From assembly GCA_905221605.1 (NCBI GenBank), contig CAJNDS010001178.1, positions 1 through 30,114 of the forward strand: a stretch of 30,114 nucleotides of DNA. The letters run 5' to 3'. Below, piece after piece: positions 16,465 through 26,814 of the stretch. The translations under genes were made by a program, and so were the position numbers. Each line of letters starts with the position of its first letter. The first letter of the stretch is position 1. Below the pieces are notes generated by a model, which did no database searches, was not told the origin of the DNA, and saw nothing but the letters and a program-made list of their open reading frames with translations. This stretch comes from Symbiodinium natans. Taxonomy: Eukaryota > Sar > Dinophyceae > Suessiales > Symbiodiniaceae.

Positions 16465-17759
16465 CGTTTATGCACGCCGCTATTGCGCGGCCGGAGTTTG
16501 TGCAGCTTCCGAGTAACATAGGAAACGCAAAGACTGGCGAAAGGGTCTTCTTGAAACTGTTTCGTGCCATGAACGGGCTTCGAAGTGCCCCGCTTTCTTG
16601 GTACAAGGAGCTGTCGGCGTACTTGGGAAACCAAGGATTCCAGCAGATCTTGGACCCCACAATCTTCCGCAAGAAAACCAAGAATGGTTTGGTGATTGTC
16701 CTCTTTTATGTTGACGATCTGTTGATTTGGGCCGAGAACACCGCCGAAGCTCGAAAGGTGTATGAAGACCTGAAGAAACGCTACAAGCTTAAGCTAACAG
16801 GTGAGCTCTTGGAAGGAAAACCAGGTGAGGTATCTTTCTTGGGACGTAGGATCTTCCGGAAGAAGACCGGAGAGCCCTGCGTATACTTTGGCTTGGACGC
16901 TAAGTACCTGAGGTCTTGCTGTGAGGAGTACGGAATCACTAAGGTGGCGCCGAAGCTTCCACCATTAGAGCGGCGGTATGCCGACCTCATCAAGAAAGGA
17001 CAGGACACACCTCTTACGCCAGAGGCGCACGAGCGCTATAGGCGAACCTTGGGACGCCTAGCCTGGGCATCGCTTTCAAGACCTGATTTGCAGTATGTAT
17101 GCGGTTTTCTAGGAAGACACCAGTCAGCCCCCAACGAAGCAGCCGAAGCCTGTATGAGGGATGTTCTGAGGTGGGTGTCTGGTTTACCGCATAAGGTCCA
17201 AGTGTTCCCCTCACGTAGAGAGCTCTTAGCCCCTGATGAGGACCGAGAGTCAGTGTCGTGTTTTGTTGACGCATCTTGGGGTTTGAACTCTGTGAGTGGT
17301 GGAATTGTGACCTGGAACAACTGTTGCTTGAAGACGTTCAGTCGGAAACAGACGACCGTAGCTTTGTCATCGGCAGAAGCCGAGCTAGCAGCACTGACTG
17401 AAATCGCCAGAGAGGGATTGTATATATCTCTGTTGGTGCAGACGATGGTGGAGGGGATGCCTTCTGACTCGGAGGAAGGCCGATATCAGTTGCACGCGTA
17501 CGGGGACTCTGAAAGCGCCCTGTCAATAGCGCAAATGAGTACCCTCCTTAGGAAAGTCCGCCACATAGAGTTGAGAGCGGCTTTTCTCCAACAACTAGTC
17601 GCCAAGGAAAGATTGACGCTGGAGTATATACCGGGGAAACTCAACCCCGCAGATGCTCTAACGAAGTCCCCAATTTGGTCAGTCTTTGTGAGGCCGCTGG
17701 CCTCATTACCGAGCCAGAATCGTGGTCGTCGATCTCCGAAGAAAACGTCGAAGAAGTAA
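16431..17759 (+). CDS. Copia pol, second part: rest of RT and RNase H (-1 frame)
   Basis: This continues the RT in the -1 frame. It has CDVSVAFMHA (motif A region with catalytic Asp), the RAMNGLRSAPLSWY stretch and the catalytic YVDD (16707-16718). The RNase H has FVDASWG, the ALSSAEAEL Glu box, GDSESAL and KVRHIELR, all typical of copia. It ends with a basic tail (RRSPKKTSKK). There is no proper start codon; translation must come from gag-pol by frameshifting, or this is a copy disabled by one indel. All catalytic residues that can be read are present. Confidence 0.85.
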   Translation, partial: KGSVLSCDVSVAFMHAAIARPEFVQLPSNIGNAKTGERVFLKLFRAMNGLRSAPLSWYKELSAYLGNQGFQQILDPTIFRKKTKNGLVIVLFYVDDLLIWAENTAEARKVYEDLKKRYKLKLTGELLEGKPGEVSFLGRRIFRKKTGEPCVYFGLDAKYLRSCCEEYGITKVAPKLPPLERRYADLIKKGQDTPLTPEAHERYRRTLGRLAWASLSRPDLQYVCGFLGRHQSAPNEAAEACMRDVLRWVSGLPHKVQVFPSRRELLAPDEDRESVSCFVDASWGLNSVSGGIVTWNNCCLKTFSRKQTTVALSSAEAELAALTEIAREGLYISLLVQTMVEGMPSDSEEGRYQLHAYGDSESALSIAQMSTLLRKVRHIELRAAFLQQLVAKERLTLEYIPGKLNPADALTKSPIWSVFVRPLASLPSQNRGRRSPKKTSKK

Positions 17760-18554
17760 GAAATGAGCCCAATATCACTGAGGAAGTATCTTCGAACGCA
17801 GTAAGGTCCTCTCCGCTGGAGGTTCCTAGCTCCTGGATGGAGGCCGCGACGGCAGTGGCTAGAGGAACAGTGTCGCTCGTCGTTCTGGAGCTTTGCTGCG
17901 AAGAGTCGAGTGCTATAGCGAGAGCGCGTACTTCGGAGTGACTCGGGAAATCAATCTTCTGAGTAAGAACACCTTTCTTGTTCTTGAAGAGATCTTAAGA
18001 GTCCTGAAGCAGGGAAAGGTCCGTGTCTTTGCGCATTTGTCTACGCTTTGCAGCTCAGGCTGCCCCTTGAGGTACCTGCGTTTCCGCAAGCGACGAGGTT
18101 TGGAACTTTGGCGGAAGACGCTAAAGATTCACAAGAGTTGCTGGAGACTTATAGGGAAGCTCTTCGGCCCCTATGCCTCTAACGAGGGTTTGCTGTTAAC
18201 CCACGAATGGCCTGAAAGGTCCTCTTTGTGGAAGGAAACGGTATTCTAGAAGTCTCTAAAAGCATTGGTCTAACGCAAGGATGTCTAGTAGATAGATGCT
18301 GCTTCGAGAAGAAAGAGAAGACTTGGAAGAGATGGTGGTTCGCTTCTAATAGTGCTGCCTGTGTGTGGGAACTGTCTTCGTACGTTTGCGCAGGAAACCA
18401 CGAACACTCGAAGAGTGCGTCTCTGAAGGAGTCTGGGACCTACCCGGAAGAGCTTGGAAAGGCTCTTGTCAGGATTGGAAAGAAGATCCTGAAGCAGGAG
18501 GAAAGAAAGGACTGAAGGGAACTACCCAAGGACCATCTGTGCATGAGGGGGTGT
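17760..18554 (+). other. Copia downstream region, no recognised gene
   Basis: About 800 nt between pol and the element stack. Three overlapping open frames chain through it (17675-17941, overlapping the pol end in another frame; 17893-18249; 18228-18515). The first would be acidic. None is recognised and all may be chance. A purine-rich run lies near 18499-18512. A 3' LTR was looked for by eye against 8727-9363 and not found. Confidence 0.45.
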
Positions 18555-18566
18555 GTAAAATTCACC
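18555..18566 (+). repeat. 12-bp junction repeat, copy 1 of 5
   Basis: GTAAAATTCACC immediately before element A2. Confidence 0.85.
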
Positions 18567-18694
18567 TGGCTCAAGATCTCGGCTCAACCCCGGTGGGGTG
18601 CACAGGTAGCAGAGCGGTAGCTGTGTGAACCAGCCTCGAGTCCCCTAACCGTTTTGGGTACCAGGCCTGCTTTTTCACAGCCTTCATTTGAGCC

Positions 18695-19611
18695 ATGTCC
18701 AGAGCACCTGTGCAGTCGAGATCCTCACTGCCAGCAAGTGATGGGTTGGAGTCATCTCACCCAACTTGCTCTGCAGAGAGCCAGAAAGAAGGCACGGCCC
18801 GACTGGAGGGCGAAGCAGCCCGGCTTGGGGAACTCTTCCCTTATGGAGTCCTCTTACAGCCGGCTGTGGAGTTTTTCCAGCCTTGGAAGACCAGGTAAGT
18901 TGCTCGAGCAGCCTGGCAAGTGCAGAGCGAACTTGGGCCCATAGAGCCAATTGTGGCTCCAGCCAAGGCAGGACTTTTCACCAAGCACTCTGCTTTCGCT
19001 GGTTTCACAAGGGCCGGAAAGAATGGCTGCTCCTCGCAGAGGACAGCAGAGTGTATTTTGTTCGCACCAGCAAATCCGGCAAAACAGTTAGAGCCGGACC
19101 TTGTGGGCAATGGCGATGCATGGAAGACCCAGCAGAGCTCCACGGGGGAACGGGGGGCGACCCGCCCGTGCAGTGGCTTCGCCTGTTAAACTTTAACTGC
19201 ACTGGCTGTGGTAATATTCCAACCCATAACCTCAGTTTTGTGCCAGGTCCTGGGAAAAGGCAACCAGCGATCTTGCACGGAGAGGATGGAAGACGCATCG
19301 AGCTCCACTGTGCCCTTTGTCTAGAAAACTTTCTAGCTTGCACGTGGAGCTGGCCGAGTTTTGACCAAGCAGTTAGGAGACCGGTGTTCCTGGACGACGC
19401 CTCCCTTGCTGACTTGCGTCAGTTAGGTCACCAAGTTATGCAGCCCGCACAGCCTTCGCTGGTTCCGCTGTCTTCTGCAGCCAGCGCACATGGCTGGACT
19501 TTCCTTGAGGAAGGGTGTTCTCAGGATCCAGACTCCCCAGAAGAAGCATGCAGCAGTGACTGGCAAGTGTGTGGCTTTGAAGATTTGGAAGACATCCCAT
19601 GGGAGGTCTGA
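18695..19611 (+). pseudogene. Element A protein gene, frameshifted copy
   Basis: It starts at the same ATG as the intact copies, but one C is missing after 18845 (TTATG-GAG, where A1 and A3 read TTATGCGAG). The frame then stops at 18896-18898 after 67 codons. The rest of the protein (WFHKGRKEWLLL, CGxW, NFNCTGCG, acidic end) stays open in the shifted frame to 19611. The break looks recent because the remainder is undamaged. A sequencing or assembly error is possible. Confidence 0.75.
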
Positions 19612-21063
19612 CCTACTTCAGCCCCAACCCACCCAAATTGCAGGAGCTTTGCCCTGCCAGAATCAAGGGCGAGACTATCCCCTCCGGAATCCATTCAGGG
19701 TGAGGCTTCTCCCCGTTTCAATCAGTGATGGTCTTTCGAGTCCGTTTCCAAATGTGAGTGCCTCAGGGCACCAAAGAGAATCTTGCATAGAATTGGATCA
19801 TGATTTGATCGCATAAGGTTGCAGGTGTAAGAATGCAAGCAAGCAAGTGCTCAGTCCCGGCACATACCCAGATCCATCCATCGGAATATTCGCAGTCGTT
19901 CCGTTGGTCACCCTGCAGGACAAGCCGCCTTGATGTGGCTTTAGTACAGCCTGACACCGGTTTGGCCCCCTTGTTCGGTCTGTTGAGCAGACCGCTGGAC
20001 CGGGTTTTCGGGCTCAGGAGCTTGCGGGTCTTCCACAGGCCCAACACGGGGTTCTCGCAAACACAGCGCCCGAAAGGATAACGTCAGAACCGGACCCTGT
20101 AGATCCTCACTGGTTGATGAGGGGAGGGAGCGCGCTGAGATGTTGGGGAACGGACGAGGATCCTAGTACTTACCGGTCGGTTGTGGCCGAGGGCATGCAG
20201 CCCGGCATCAGTTTGGGGTTACCCGTGTTTGGCCTGCCGAGGATTTCCTTTGAGTTTCCTGCAGGGTGCTGTTGTTTCTCTCCGGGTGGTGCAAGCCCAT
20301 CCTGGAGGAAGCCTAGCGGCAGGCGTTGTTTGGTAGGGACCAAAACCTAGGCTGACGGACAGCCTGAGGCACCAGATTGCGGAGGTTAAAGGCTGTGGCT
20401 CGGTGCCCGAAAGCCTGCCCAGCTGAGATGCCCAAATCAACCAAGCCCTCCCTGCGTGCAAGTGGTGTGGGCTCCTCTGGAGCCGCTGAGGTTGAACCAG
20501 TGAGTAAGAGCGAGAAAGCTGGTTCTTCCTCCCTGGTGAGTAAGTGCGAGAAAACCAGGTCAGCATCCGGGGCAAACAGGAGCTCAGTGCTGCTGCGGCA
20601 TGAGTTTCTGGGGCCTAGGTTAGTAAGTGCGAGAAAGCTTAGGCCTGCTCCGGTGGTTGGCGACTTTTGCCTTCCACTTGTTTGCAGTTTGTACAGGCAT
20701 TGCCCATGTGTCGGTTCCGGACCTTCTGCCTTTTCTGAGTGAGCCGAATGTGGGTGAGTTTCTCCCCTGTACAGGCAGGGCGTATAGGGTAGGCAGTACA
20801 GACCAGGCAGTTCAACCTGCAGAACTTTTGCCTAGGGCTTTGTATAGAGCCAAACCAGTGAGTAGCCGTAGGCCGCCGAGCTTCTCGCGGAACTGGTTAA
20901 GCCCTCTTTGCTTTCTCTCGGTGTTCCCTGCACATAGTTCGGCCGTGTTAAGCAGGCCAAGGACACCTCGAGAGTTTTTCCTTTTCTGTGCATAGTTAAT
21001 ACCTTCCGGAACTTCGGTTCCGAAGAGCCTAACCTGGCTAGCGACGCAGTCCGCTTTCGAGTG
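19612..21063 (+). other. Element A2 non-coding 3' part
   Basis: It carries the same hairpins as A1: constant-loop hairpins at 20495-20524, 20532-20559 and 20612-20645, and the terminal stem-loop at 21007-21022. In the third constant-loop hairpin the stem reads GGCCTAGG/CTTAGGCC, so one A-T pair became a G-T wobble that still pairs in RNA. Confidence 0.65.
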
Positions 21064-21075
21064 GTAAAATTCACC
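21064..21075 (+). repeat. 12-bp junction repeat, copy 2 of 5
   Basis: GTAAAATTCACC between A2 and B1. Confidence 0.9.
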
Positions 21076-21355
21076 TGGCTCAAGTCTCGGCTCAACCCCG
21101 GTGGGGTGCGCAGGTAGTGAGCGGATCGGTGGCCTGGAGGCTGTACCTAAGGGTGGGCTCCAACAGGACTCAAACCGAAACCACTGTGTTTGCTCGGTAG
21201 TTCTGCCAGCCACATAGCTGCCTGTGTACGGCCTCACCGAGGGAACTTTCGACCTCGCTGCTGAGGGTGTTGTCGGCCTCGCCTGAGCTGAGGATTGTGG
21301 AAAGTCTTCGGCCTCGCTTCGGAGGGACAACATAGTTCGGCCTCACTACGGTTGA

Positions 21356-21967
21356 GGGAAACACCTCCTGGAACTGAGGTGCAAGAAGATAGCAGACCTG
21401 TGCGAGCGAATCGGGTTCCGAGGCCTTAACTTCCTTTGGTGGAACAGGGCCCCGTCTCAACCCCAGAATTCCGCCCGTGGGCTATCGGCGACCAAAGTGG
21501 CCGTCCACTGTGCCCTGGACAGTGTGCCACACGCCAAAGAGACTTGCTGCAAGGCAGACGGAGAGCGACGGACCATGCCGGCAATTGCATGCTGTGTATT
21601 TGCATGGTCACACCAGGGGCGTAGTGAAGGACTCTTCCTGGAACTGTCGCAGTCATATCGTATCCACTTTGTCCGTCGCACCAGGAGAGGCAACATAGCC
21701 TGGGGCAGCTGTGGGAATTGGAATGTCCAAAGAAGCCTGAATGCAGCTAACCTCCACTTGCAGCTCCGGAACTTCCGATGCTGTGAAGATGCGAGACTTT
21801 GGAACATTGATTTCTATGTCGATCCCACAGACCCATCCCTGATGATTGATGGCAGCGGACGTGTAATCAGATACCTGGGAAGGCTGGTGATAATGGTGTA
21901 TGGCCCTGATGTGTCGAGAAGGATGCTGGCCTTGTCGGAAGATGATGAGGAATGGATGCTCCTTTGA
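21356..21967 (+). CDS. Element B protein, related to element A protein (copy 1)
   Basis: The frame opens after a TGA at 21353-21355, which lies in the 3' arm of a CCTC...GAGG mini-hairpin, and runs 203 codons to a TGA at 21965-21967. There is no ATG near the beginning; the first ATG is about 70 codons in (MPAIACC), and a GTG lies at 21497. The core reads WSHQGRSEGLFLE, then IHFVRR, then GSCGNWNVQ, then NFRCCEDARLW. This parallels WFHKGRKEWLLL, YFVR, GPCGQW and NFNCTGC of the A protein. The C-terminus is hydrophobic then acidic (SEDDEEWMLL). B2 keeps the frame with five substitutions in the last 156 codons. Function is unknown. The start may be non-AUG, or a spliced or trans-spliced exon may supply it. 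Confidence 0.5.
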   Translation, partial: GKHLLELRCKKIADLCERIGFRGLNFLWWNRAPSQPQNSARGLSATKVAVHCALDSVPHAKETCCKADGERRTMPAIACCVFAWSHQGRSEGLFLELSQSYRIHFVRRTRRGNIAWGSCGNWNVQRSLNAANLHLQLRNFRCCEDARLWNIDFYVDPTDPSLMIDGSGRVIRYLGRLVIMVYGPDVSRRMLALSEDDEEWMLL

Positions 21968-23952
21968 GGTGATGGAATGTCGCCGGCCAGTAACCAGGCA
22001 AGTGGAAGTGGATGAATTGCGAGCACAGCCTCGCCACTAAGGGCCATGTGAGGGCAAACCCGAATGCAGGCTTAGCTTGCCGGAATGAGGGTGATCAACA
22101 TACCCTCGCAGAACAATGCTTTCAGAACCCGTGAAACCAGCGGAGATGCCATGTGAGGCTATGCAAGGGCAGTTTCGGCCTCGCTATGCTGGAGCAAAGG
22201 TTCGGCCTCGCCGGGCTAAGGGAATGGATGGTTCGGCCTCGCCACGGCTGAGGGAACAACAGAAGGGTTGCGAAAACGCCTCGCTGATGAAGAACGGTGC
22301 ATGAAGTTCCGGCCTCGCTTCAGCTGAGGGAGAATGATGACAAGCAGTTCCTGGAAAAGATGCCATGGGCACAAGAGGGACTGATAATTGCGAGCATGAC
22401 ATGGAATGGGCAGACCGGGCACTGGAATGAATGGTCTGCCGAAATTGAGTCCTGGAGACTCTGGAAGCACTGCATGCAGCTTGGACGGCTGATGCTACTG
22501 GGTGCAAAGCGGTCAAGAGCTTGAAGCATAGACTCCGCGGTGCCGGTGTGTCGGAGCAATTGATAGAAGACAACCGCAGCCCAGCAGTGCTCAATCACAC
22601 AAAGCAATCATTCGGCCTCGACTTAGGTCTGAGGGGATGTGAGATATGGAAAGAGCAAACTCCAGAATATGGATAAAGGAAACTGGCCAGGCATGGAGGC
22701 CAGCAAAGAGCAGGTACCAGCATTGCACTGGAGAAGCCTCGAGTCCCAATGGCAGTGAGGAATACGTCGACTGGTGAGTAAGTGCGAGAAAGCCAGGGCG
22801 ATTCTGGGGAGAACAGCAAGGCACGGTTAGTAAGTGCGAGAACACCGGAGCTGCTGAGAACCCTGGATTAGCCGGGACGTACTCCGTGAAGGATTCGTTG
22901 TCACTGCTTTCAGAAATGCCCACAAGGACCAAGCATGCAGCTAGCCCGTGGGCCTCACTTCGGTTGAGGGTAATCGACTCCCAAGTGAGAGTATGGAGTT
23001 TTGGTGGCAAACAAGAGAGCCAGCCGACTGTCTTTGGAACAATGGCTACGGCTGGATTGGAGAATGTCAAGTCTCACAATGGATAGCGGCCTCGTACATA
23101 ATATCCTCACAGGCAGGGTGGGTTTGACCTGGTAGTCGGCACCTTGCCCGGCCCCCTGTCAGGCGCCTGTACCGGCCACCTGTTGAAGGTGTGGCGTGGG
23201 GTCACCGGTGCGTAGCGGCGATTTCGGTCGCTTAGCGTCCTCCAGCCTAAAAAGGGGTATGTTTGGGCAGGTACTTCACCTGTTCCTCCTGCTTGGCTCG
23301 TGTTGGAGATGTGTGAATCGAGGGCATGGATCCGTCAAGGTGAGATGACGAGAAAGTGCAGAATTGGGCCTCAATCGGAACGGTCTATGTATGGGGATTG
23401 ACCACCCCGCCGGTAGAGGGATAGCGGCCTCTGAGAATCGGAGGGCATGGATCACCTCCCGGCAAAAGCCACAGGAAGTATGCCCTGTGCATCAAGAGGC
23501 AGCCACCGTAACCAGAGTCCATGAAGCCTTGGGCCATGACCTGGTTTGAAGACATGTCCGGCCTCACTACGGTTGAGGGGTGTGGATGGAAGCACTCAGG
23601 ACATGCAATGAGACTCGTAGAACGAGCATCTGGGTCTACAGGAATGACCTCCATTCGGTTGAGGGATAGCGGCCTCCACGAACGAGGGCATGGATCACCT
23701 CCCGAATAGACAACACAGAGAATGTGCAAGCATACAGGCAATTTACCTTGGCCAAGTCTTCAAGCCAATGGCAACGACTTGGTCAAAACGACATTCCGGC
23801 CTCACTTCGGTTGAGGGTAGCGGTACGTCAAAACCGAGGACAAGGAATGAGAGGGGGAACTTACCGGCAGTTTCACCCCACAGTTTTAGTAAGCTTTTGT
23901 TTCACTTGAACCCACAGCCCCTTCGGGTGGCTACGCCTCGCAGCGTGCAGAC
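21968..23952 (+). repeat. Element B1 non-coding part with many CCTC...GAGG mini-hairpins
   Basis: No supported gene in about 2 kb. At least ten hairpins of the form CCTC-GC-loop-GC-T-GAGG occur, each preceded by CGG and followed by GA. Clear cases are 22237-22253 (loop CACG), 22616-22634 (stem GAC/GTC) and 22953-22969 (stem AC/GT, loop TTCG). More are near 23560 and 23797. Two constant-loop hairpins lie at 22771-22796 and 22824-22847. The end carries GCC-CC-TTCG-GG-T-GGC near 23914-23932. Confidence 0.75.
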
Positions 23953-23964
23953 GTAAAATTCACC
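23953..23964 (+). repeat. 12-bp junction repeat, copy 3 of 5
   Basis: GTAAAATTCACC between B1 and B2. Confidence 0.9.
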
Positions 23965-24250
23965 TGGCTCAAGCCTCGGCTCAACCCCGGTGGGGTGCGC
24001 AGGTAGTGAGCTGTTCGGTGGCCTGGAGGCTGTACCTAAGGGTGGGCTCCAACAGGACTCAAACCGAAACCACTGTGTTTGCTCGGTAGTTCTGCCAGCC
24101 ACATAGCTGCCTGTGTACGGCCTCGCCGAGTGCTGAGGGAACTTTCGACCTCGCTGCTGAGGGTGTTGTCGGCCTCGCATAAGCTGAGGATTGTGGAAAG
24201 TCTTCGGCCTCGCTCGGAGGGACAACATAGTTCGGCCTCACCACGGTTGA

Positions 24251-24862
24251 GGGAAACACCTCCTGGAACTGAGGTGCAAGAAGATAGCAGACCTGTGCGA
24301 GCGAAGAGGGTTCCGAGGCCTTAACTTCCTTTGTTGGAACAGGGCCCCGTCTCAACCGCAGATTTCCGCTCGTGGGCTATCGGCGACCAGAGTGGCCGTC
24401 CACAGTGCCCTGGACAGTGTGCCACACGCCAAAGAGACTTGCTGCAAGGCAGACGGAGAGCGACGGACCATGCCGGCAATTGCGTGCTGTGTATTTGCAT
24501 GGTCACACCAGGGGCGTCGTGAAGGGCTTTTCCTGGAACTGTCGCAGTCATATCGTATCCACTTTGTCCGTCGCACCAGGAGAGGCAACATAGCCTGGGG
24601 CAGCTGTGGGAATTGGAATGTCCAAAGAAGCCTGAATGCAGCTAACCTCCACCTGCAGCTCCGGGATTTCCGATGCTGTGAGGATGCGAGGCTTTGGAAC
24701 ATCGATTTCTATGTCGATCCCACAAACCCATCCCTGATGATTGATGGCAGCGGACGTGAAATCAGGTACCTGGGTAGGCTGGTGATTATGGTGTATGGCC
24801 CTGATGTGTCGAGAAGGATGCTGGCCTTGTCGGAAGATGATGAGGAATGGATGCTCCTTTGA
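24251..24862 (+). CDS. Element B protein (copy 2)
   Basis: The same frame and length as in B1: it opens after the TGA of a hairpin arm (24248-24250) and ends at the TGA at 24860-24862. Over the 156 residues from the internal GTG (24392) it differs from B1 at five positions, none in the HxGRxE, FVR or CGxW motifs. Two near-identical open copies do not show selection, since the copies are young. The conserved resemblance to the A protein is the better argument that it is coding. The start is unresolved for the same reason as in B1. Confidence 0.5.
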   Translation, partial: GKHLLELRCKKIADLCERRGFRGLNFLCWNRAPSQPQISARGLSATRVAVHSALDSVPHAKETCCKADGERRTMPAIACCVFAWSHQGRREGLFLELSQSYRIHFVRRTRRGNIAWGSCGNWNVQRSLNAANLHLQLRDFRCCEDARLWNIDFYVDPTNPSLMIDGSGREIRYLGRLVIMVYGPDVSRRMLALSEDDEEWMLL

Positions 24863-26802
24863 GGTGATGAAACGTCGCCGGCCAGTAACCAGGCAAGTGG
24901 AAGTGGATTGAATTGCGAGCACAGCCTCGCCATTAAGGGCCATGTGAGGGCAAACCCGAATGCAGGCTTAGCTTGCCGGAATGAGGGTGATCAACATACC
25001 CTCGCAGCACAATGCTTTCAGAACCCGTGAAACCAGCGGAGATGCCATGTGAGGCTATGCAAGGGCAGTTTCGGCCTCGCTATGCTGGAGTAAAGGTTCG
25101 GCCTCGCCTCGGCTGAGGGAATGGATGGTTCGGCCTCGCCACGGCTGAGGGAACAACAGAAGGGTTGCGAAAACGCCTCGCTGATGAAGAAGGTGCATGA
25201 TGTTCCGGCCTCGCATCAGCTGAGGGAAGAATGATGGAATGGGCAGGCCGGGCACTTATTGGTCTGCCGGAATTGAGTCTGGAGACTCTGGAAGCACTGC
25301 ATGCAGCTTGGACGGCTGATGCTACTGGGCGCAAAGCGGTAAAGCAGCTTGAAGCATAGACTCCGCGGTGCCGGTGTGTCGGAGCAATTGATAGGTACAA
25401 CCGCAGCCCAGCAGTGCTCAATCAAACAAAGCAACATTCGGCCTCGACTTTGGTCTGAGGGAATGTGAGCTATAAAGAGCAAACTCCAGAATATGGATGA
25501 GGGACACTGGCCAGGCATGGAGGCCAGCAAAGGGCAGGTACCAGCATGCACTGGAGAAGCCTCGAGTCCCAATGGCAGTGAACTTTGTGGTGAGGAATAC
25601 GTCGACTGGTAAGTAAGTGCGAGAAAGCCAGGGCGATTCTGGGGAGAACAGCAAGGCACGGTTAGTAAGTGCGAGAACACCGGAGCTGCTGAGAACCCTG
25701 GATTAGCCGGGACGTACTCCGTGGAGGATTCGTTGTCACTGCTTTCAGAAATGCCCACAAGGACCAAGCATGCAGCTACCCCGTGGTCGCAGAGTGGGCC
25801 TCACTTCGGTTGAGGGTAATCGACTCCCAAGTGAGAGTATGGAGTTTTGGTGGCAAACAAGAGAGCCAGCCGACTGTCTTTGGAACAATGGCTACGGCTG
25901 GATTGGTGAATGTCAAGTCTCACAATGGATAGGGCTCGTACATAATATCCTCACAGGCAGGGTGGGTTTGACCTGGTAGTCGGCACCTTGCCCGGCCCCC
26001 TGTCAGGCGCCTGTACCGGCCACCTGTTGAAGGTGTGTGGCGTGGGGTCACCGGTGCGTAGCGGCGATTTCGGTCGCTTAGCGTCCTCCAGCCTAAAAAG
26101 GGGTATGTTTGGGCAGGTACTTCACCTGTTCCTCCTGCTTGGCTCGTGTTGGAGATGTGTGAATCGAGGGCATGGATCCGTCAAGGTGAGATGACGAGAA
26201 AGTGCAGAATTGGGCCTCAATCAATATGGAACGGTCTATGGGGATTGACCACCCCGCTGGTAGAGGGATAGCGGCCTCTGAGAATCGGAGGGCATGGATC
26301 ACCTCCCGGCAAAAGCCACAGGAAGTATGCCCTGTGCATGCAAGAGGCAGCCACCGTAACCAGAGTCCATGAAGCCTCGGGCCATGACCTGGTTTGAAGA
26401 CATGTCCGGCCTCACTACGGTTGAGGGGTGTGGATGGAAGCACTCAGGACATGCAATGAGACTCGTAGAACGAGCATCTGGGTCTACAGGAATTGACCTC
26501 CATTCGGTTGAGGGATAGCGGCCTCCACGAACGAGGGCATGGATCACCTCCCGAATAGACAACACAGAGAATGTGCAAGCATACAGGCAATTTGCCTTGG
26601 CCAAAGTCTTCAAGCCACTGGCAACGACTTGGTCAAAACGACATTCCGGCCTCACTTCGGTTGAGGGTAGCGGTACGTCAAAACCGAGGACAAGGAATGA
26701 GAGGGGGAACTTACCGGCAGTTTCACCCCACAGTTTTAGTAAGCTTTTGTTTCACTTGAACCCACAGCCCCTTCGGGTGGCTACGCCTCGCAGCGTGCAG
26801 AC
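24863..26802 (+). repeat. Element B2 non-coding part with mini-hairpins
   Basis: The same content as the B1 non-coding part, including constant-loop hairpins (CTGG 25606-25609 with CCAG 25628-25631, and one near 25662-25686) and the terminal TTCG hairpin. No gene is supported. Confidence 0.7.
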
Positions 26803-26814
26803 GTAAAATTCACC
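26803..26814 (+). repeat. 12-bp junction repeat, copy 4 of 5
   Basis: GTAAAATTCACC between B2 and A3. Confidence 0.9.

Larger units (their letters stand above)
9364..17759 (+). mobile_element. Ty1/copia-type retrotransposon, coding core
   Basis: The order gag, protease, integrase, RT, RNase H is the copia order (integrase before RT). The coding core is nearly complete, with one frame change inside RT. The outer ends are not defined because no LTR pair was found. A polypurine run (GAGGAAAGAAAGGA, near 18499-18512) lies about 740 nt after pol and could be a plus-strand primer, but this is uncertain. Confidence 0.85.
18567..21063 (+). mobile_element. Element A, copy 2
   Basis: The same head, ORF, hairpins and tail as A1, nearly identical to A3. 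It has the 12-bp junction on both sides. The head is TGGCTCAAG at 18567-18575. Three extra bases (GTG) follow the tail end before the next junction. Confidence 0.8.
21076..23952 (+). mobile_element. Element B, copy 1 (about 2.9 kb)
   Basis: It has the same first 45-50 nt as element A (TGGCTCAAG, CTCGGCTCAA, CCCC-GGT-GGGG hairpin), then diverges. It carries one ORF related to the A protein, about 2 kb of hairpin-studded non-coding DNA, and a different tail ending in GCC-CC-TTCG-GG-T-GGC and GCAGCGTGCAGAC. A second copy follows directly at 23965-26802. Confidence 0.8.
23965..26802 (+). mobile_element. Element B, copy 2
   Basis: A head-to-tail near-duplicate of B1 with scattered substitutions and small indels; the last 100 or so bases are the same. 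Some hairpins decayed in B1 are intact here, for example CCTC-GC-CTCG-GC-T-GAGG at 25102-25118 against a mutated version near 22206, and CCTC-GC-CGAGT-GC-T-GAGG at 24121-24138 against a shortened one near 21232. Confidence 0.8.

Noticed and set aside
17675-18515. Three chained frames after pol as accessory genes
   Set aside because: No motif, no good starts, mutual overlaps and no second copy to compare; kept only as a region note.
8727-18554. LTR pair of the copia element
   Set aside because: I compared the region before gag and the region after pol by eye and found no long direct repeat. LTRs may be diverged, outside the called limits, or missing.
21229-26700. CRISPR-like array of palindromic repeats
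   Set aside because: The hairpins are irregularly spaced, vary in loop and stem, and have no unique spacers of constant length; the genome is eukaryotic.
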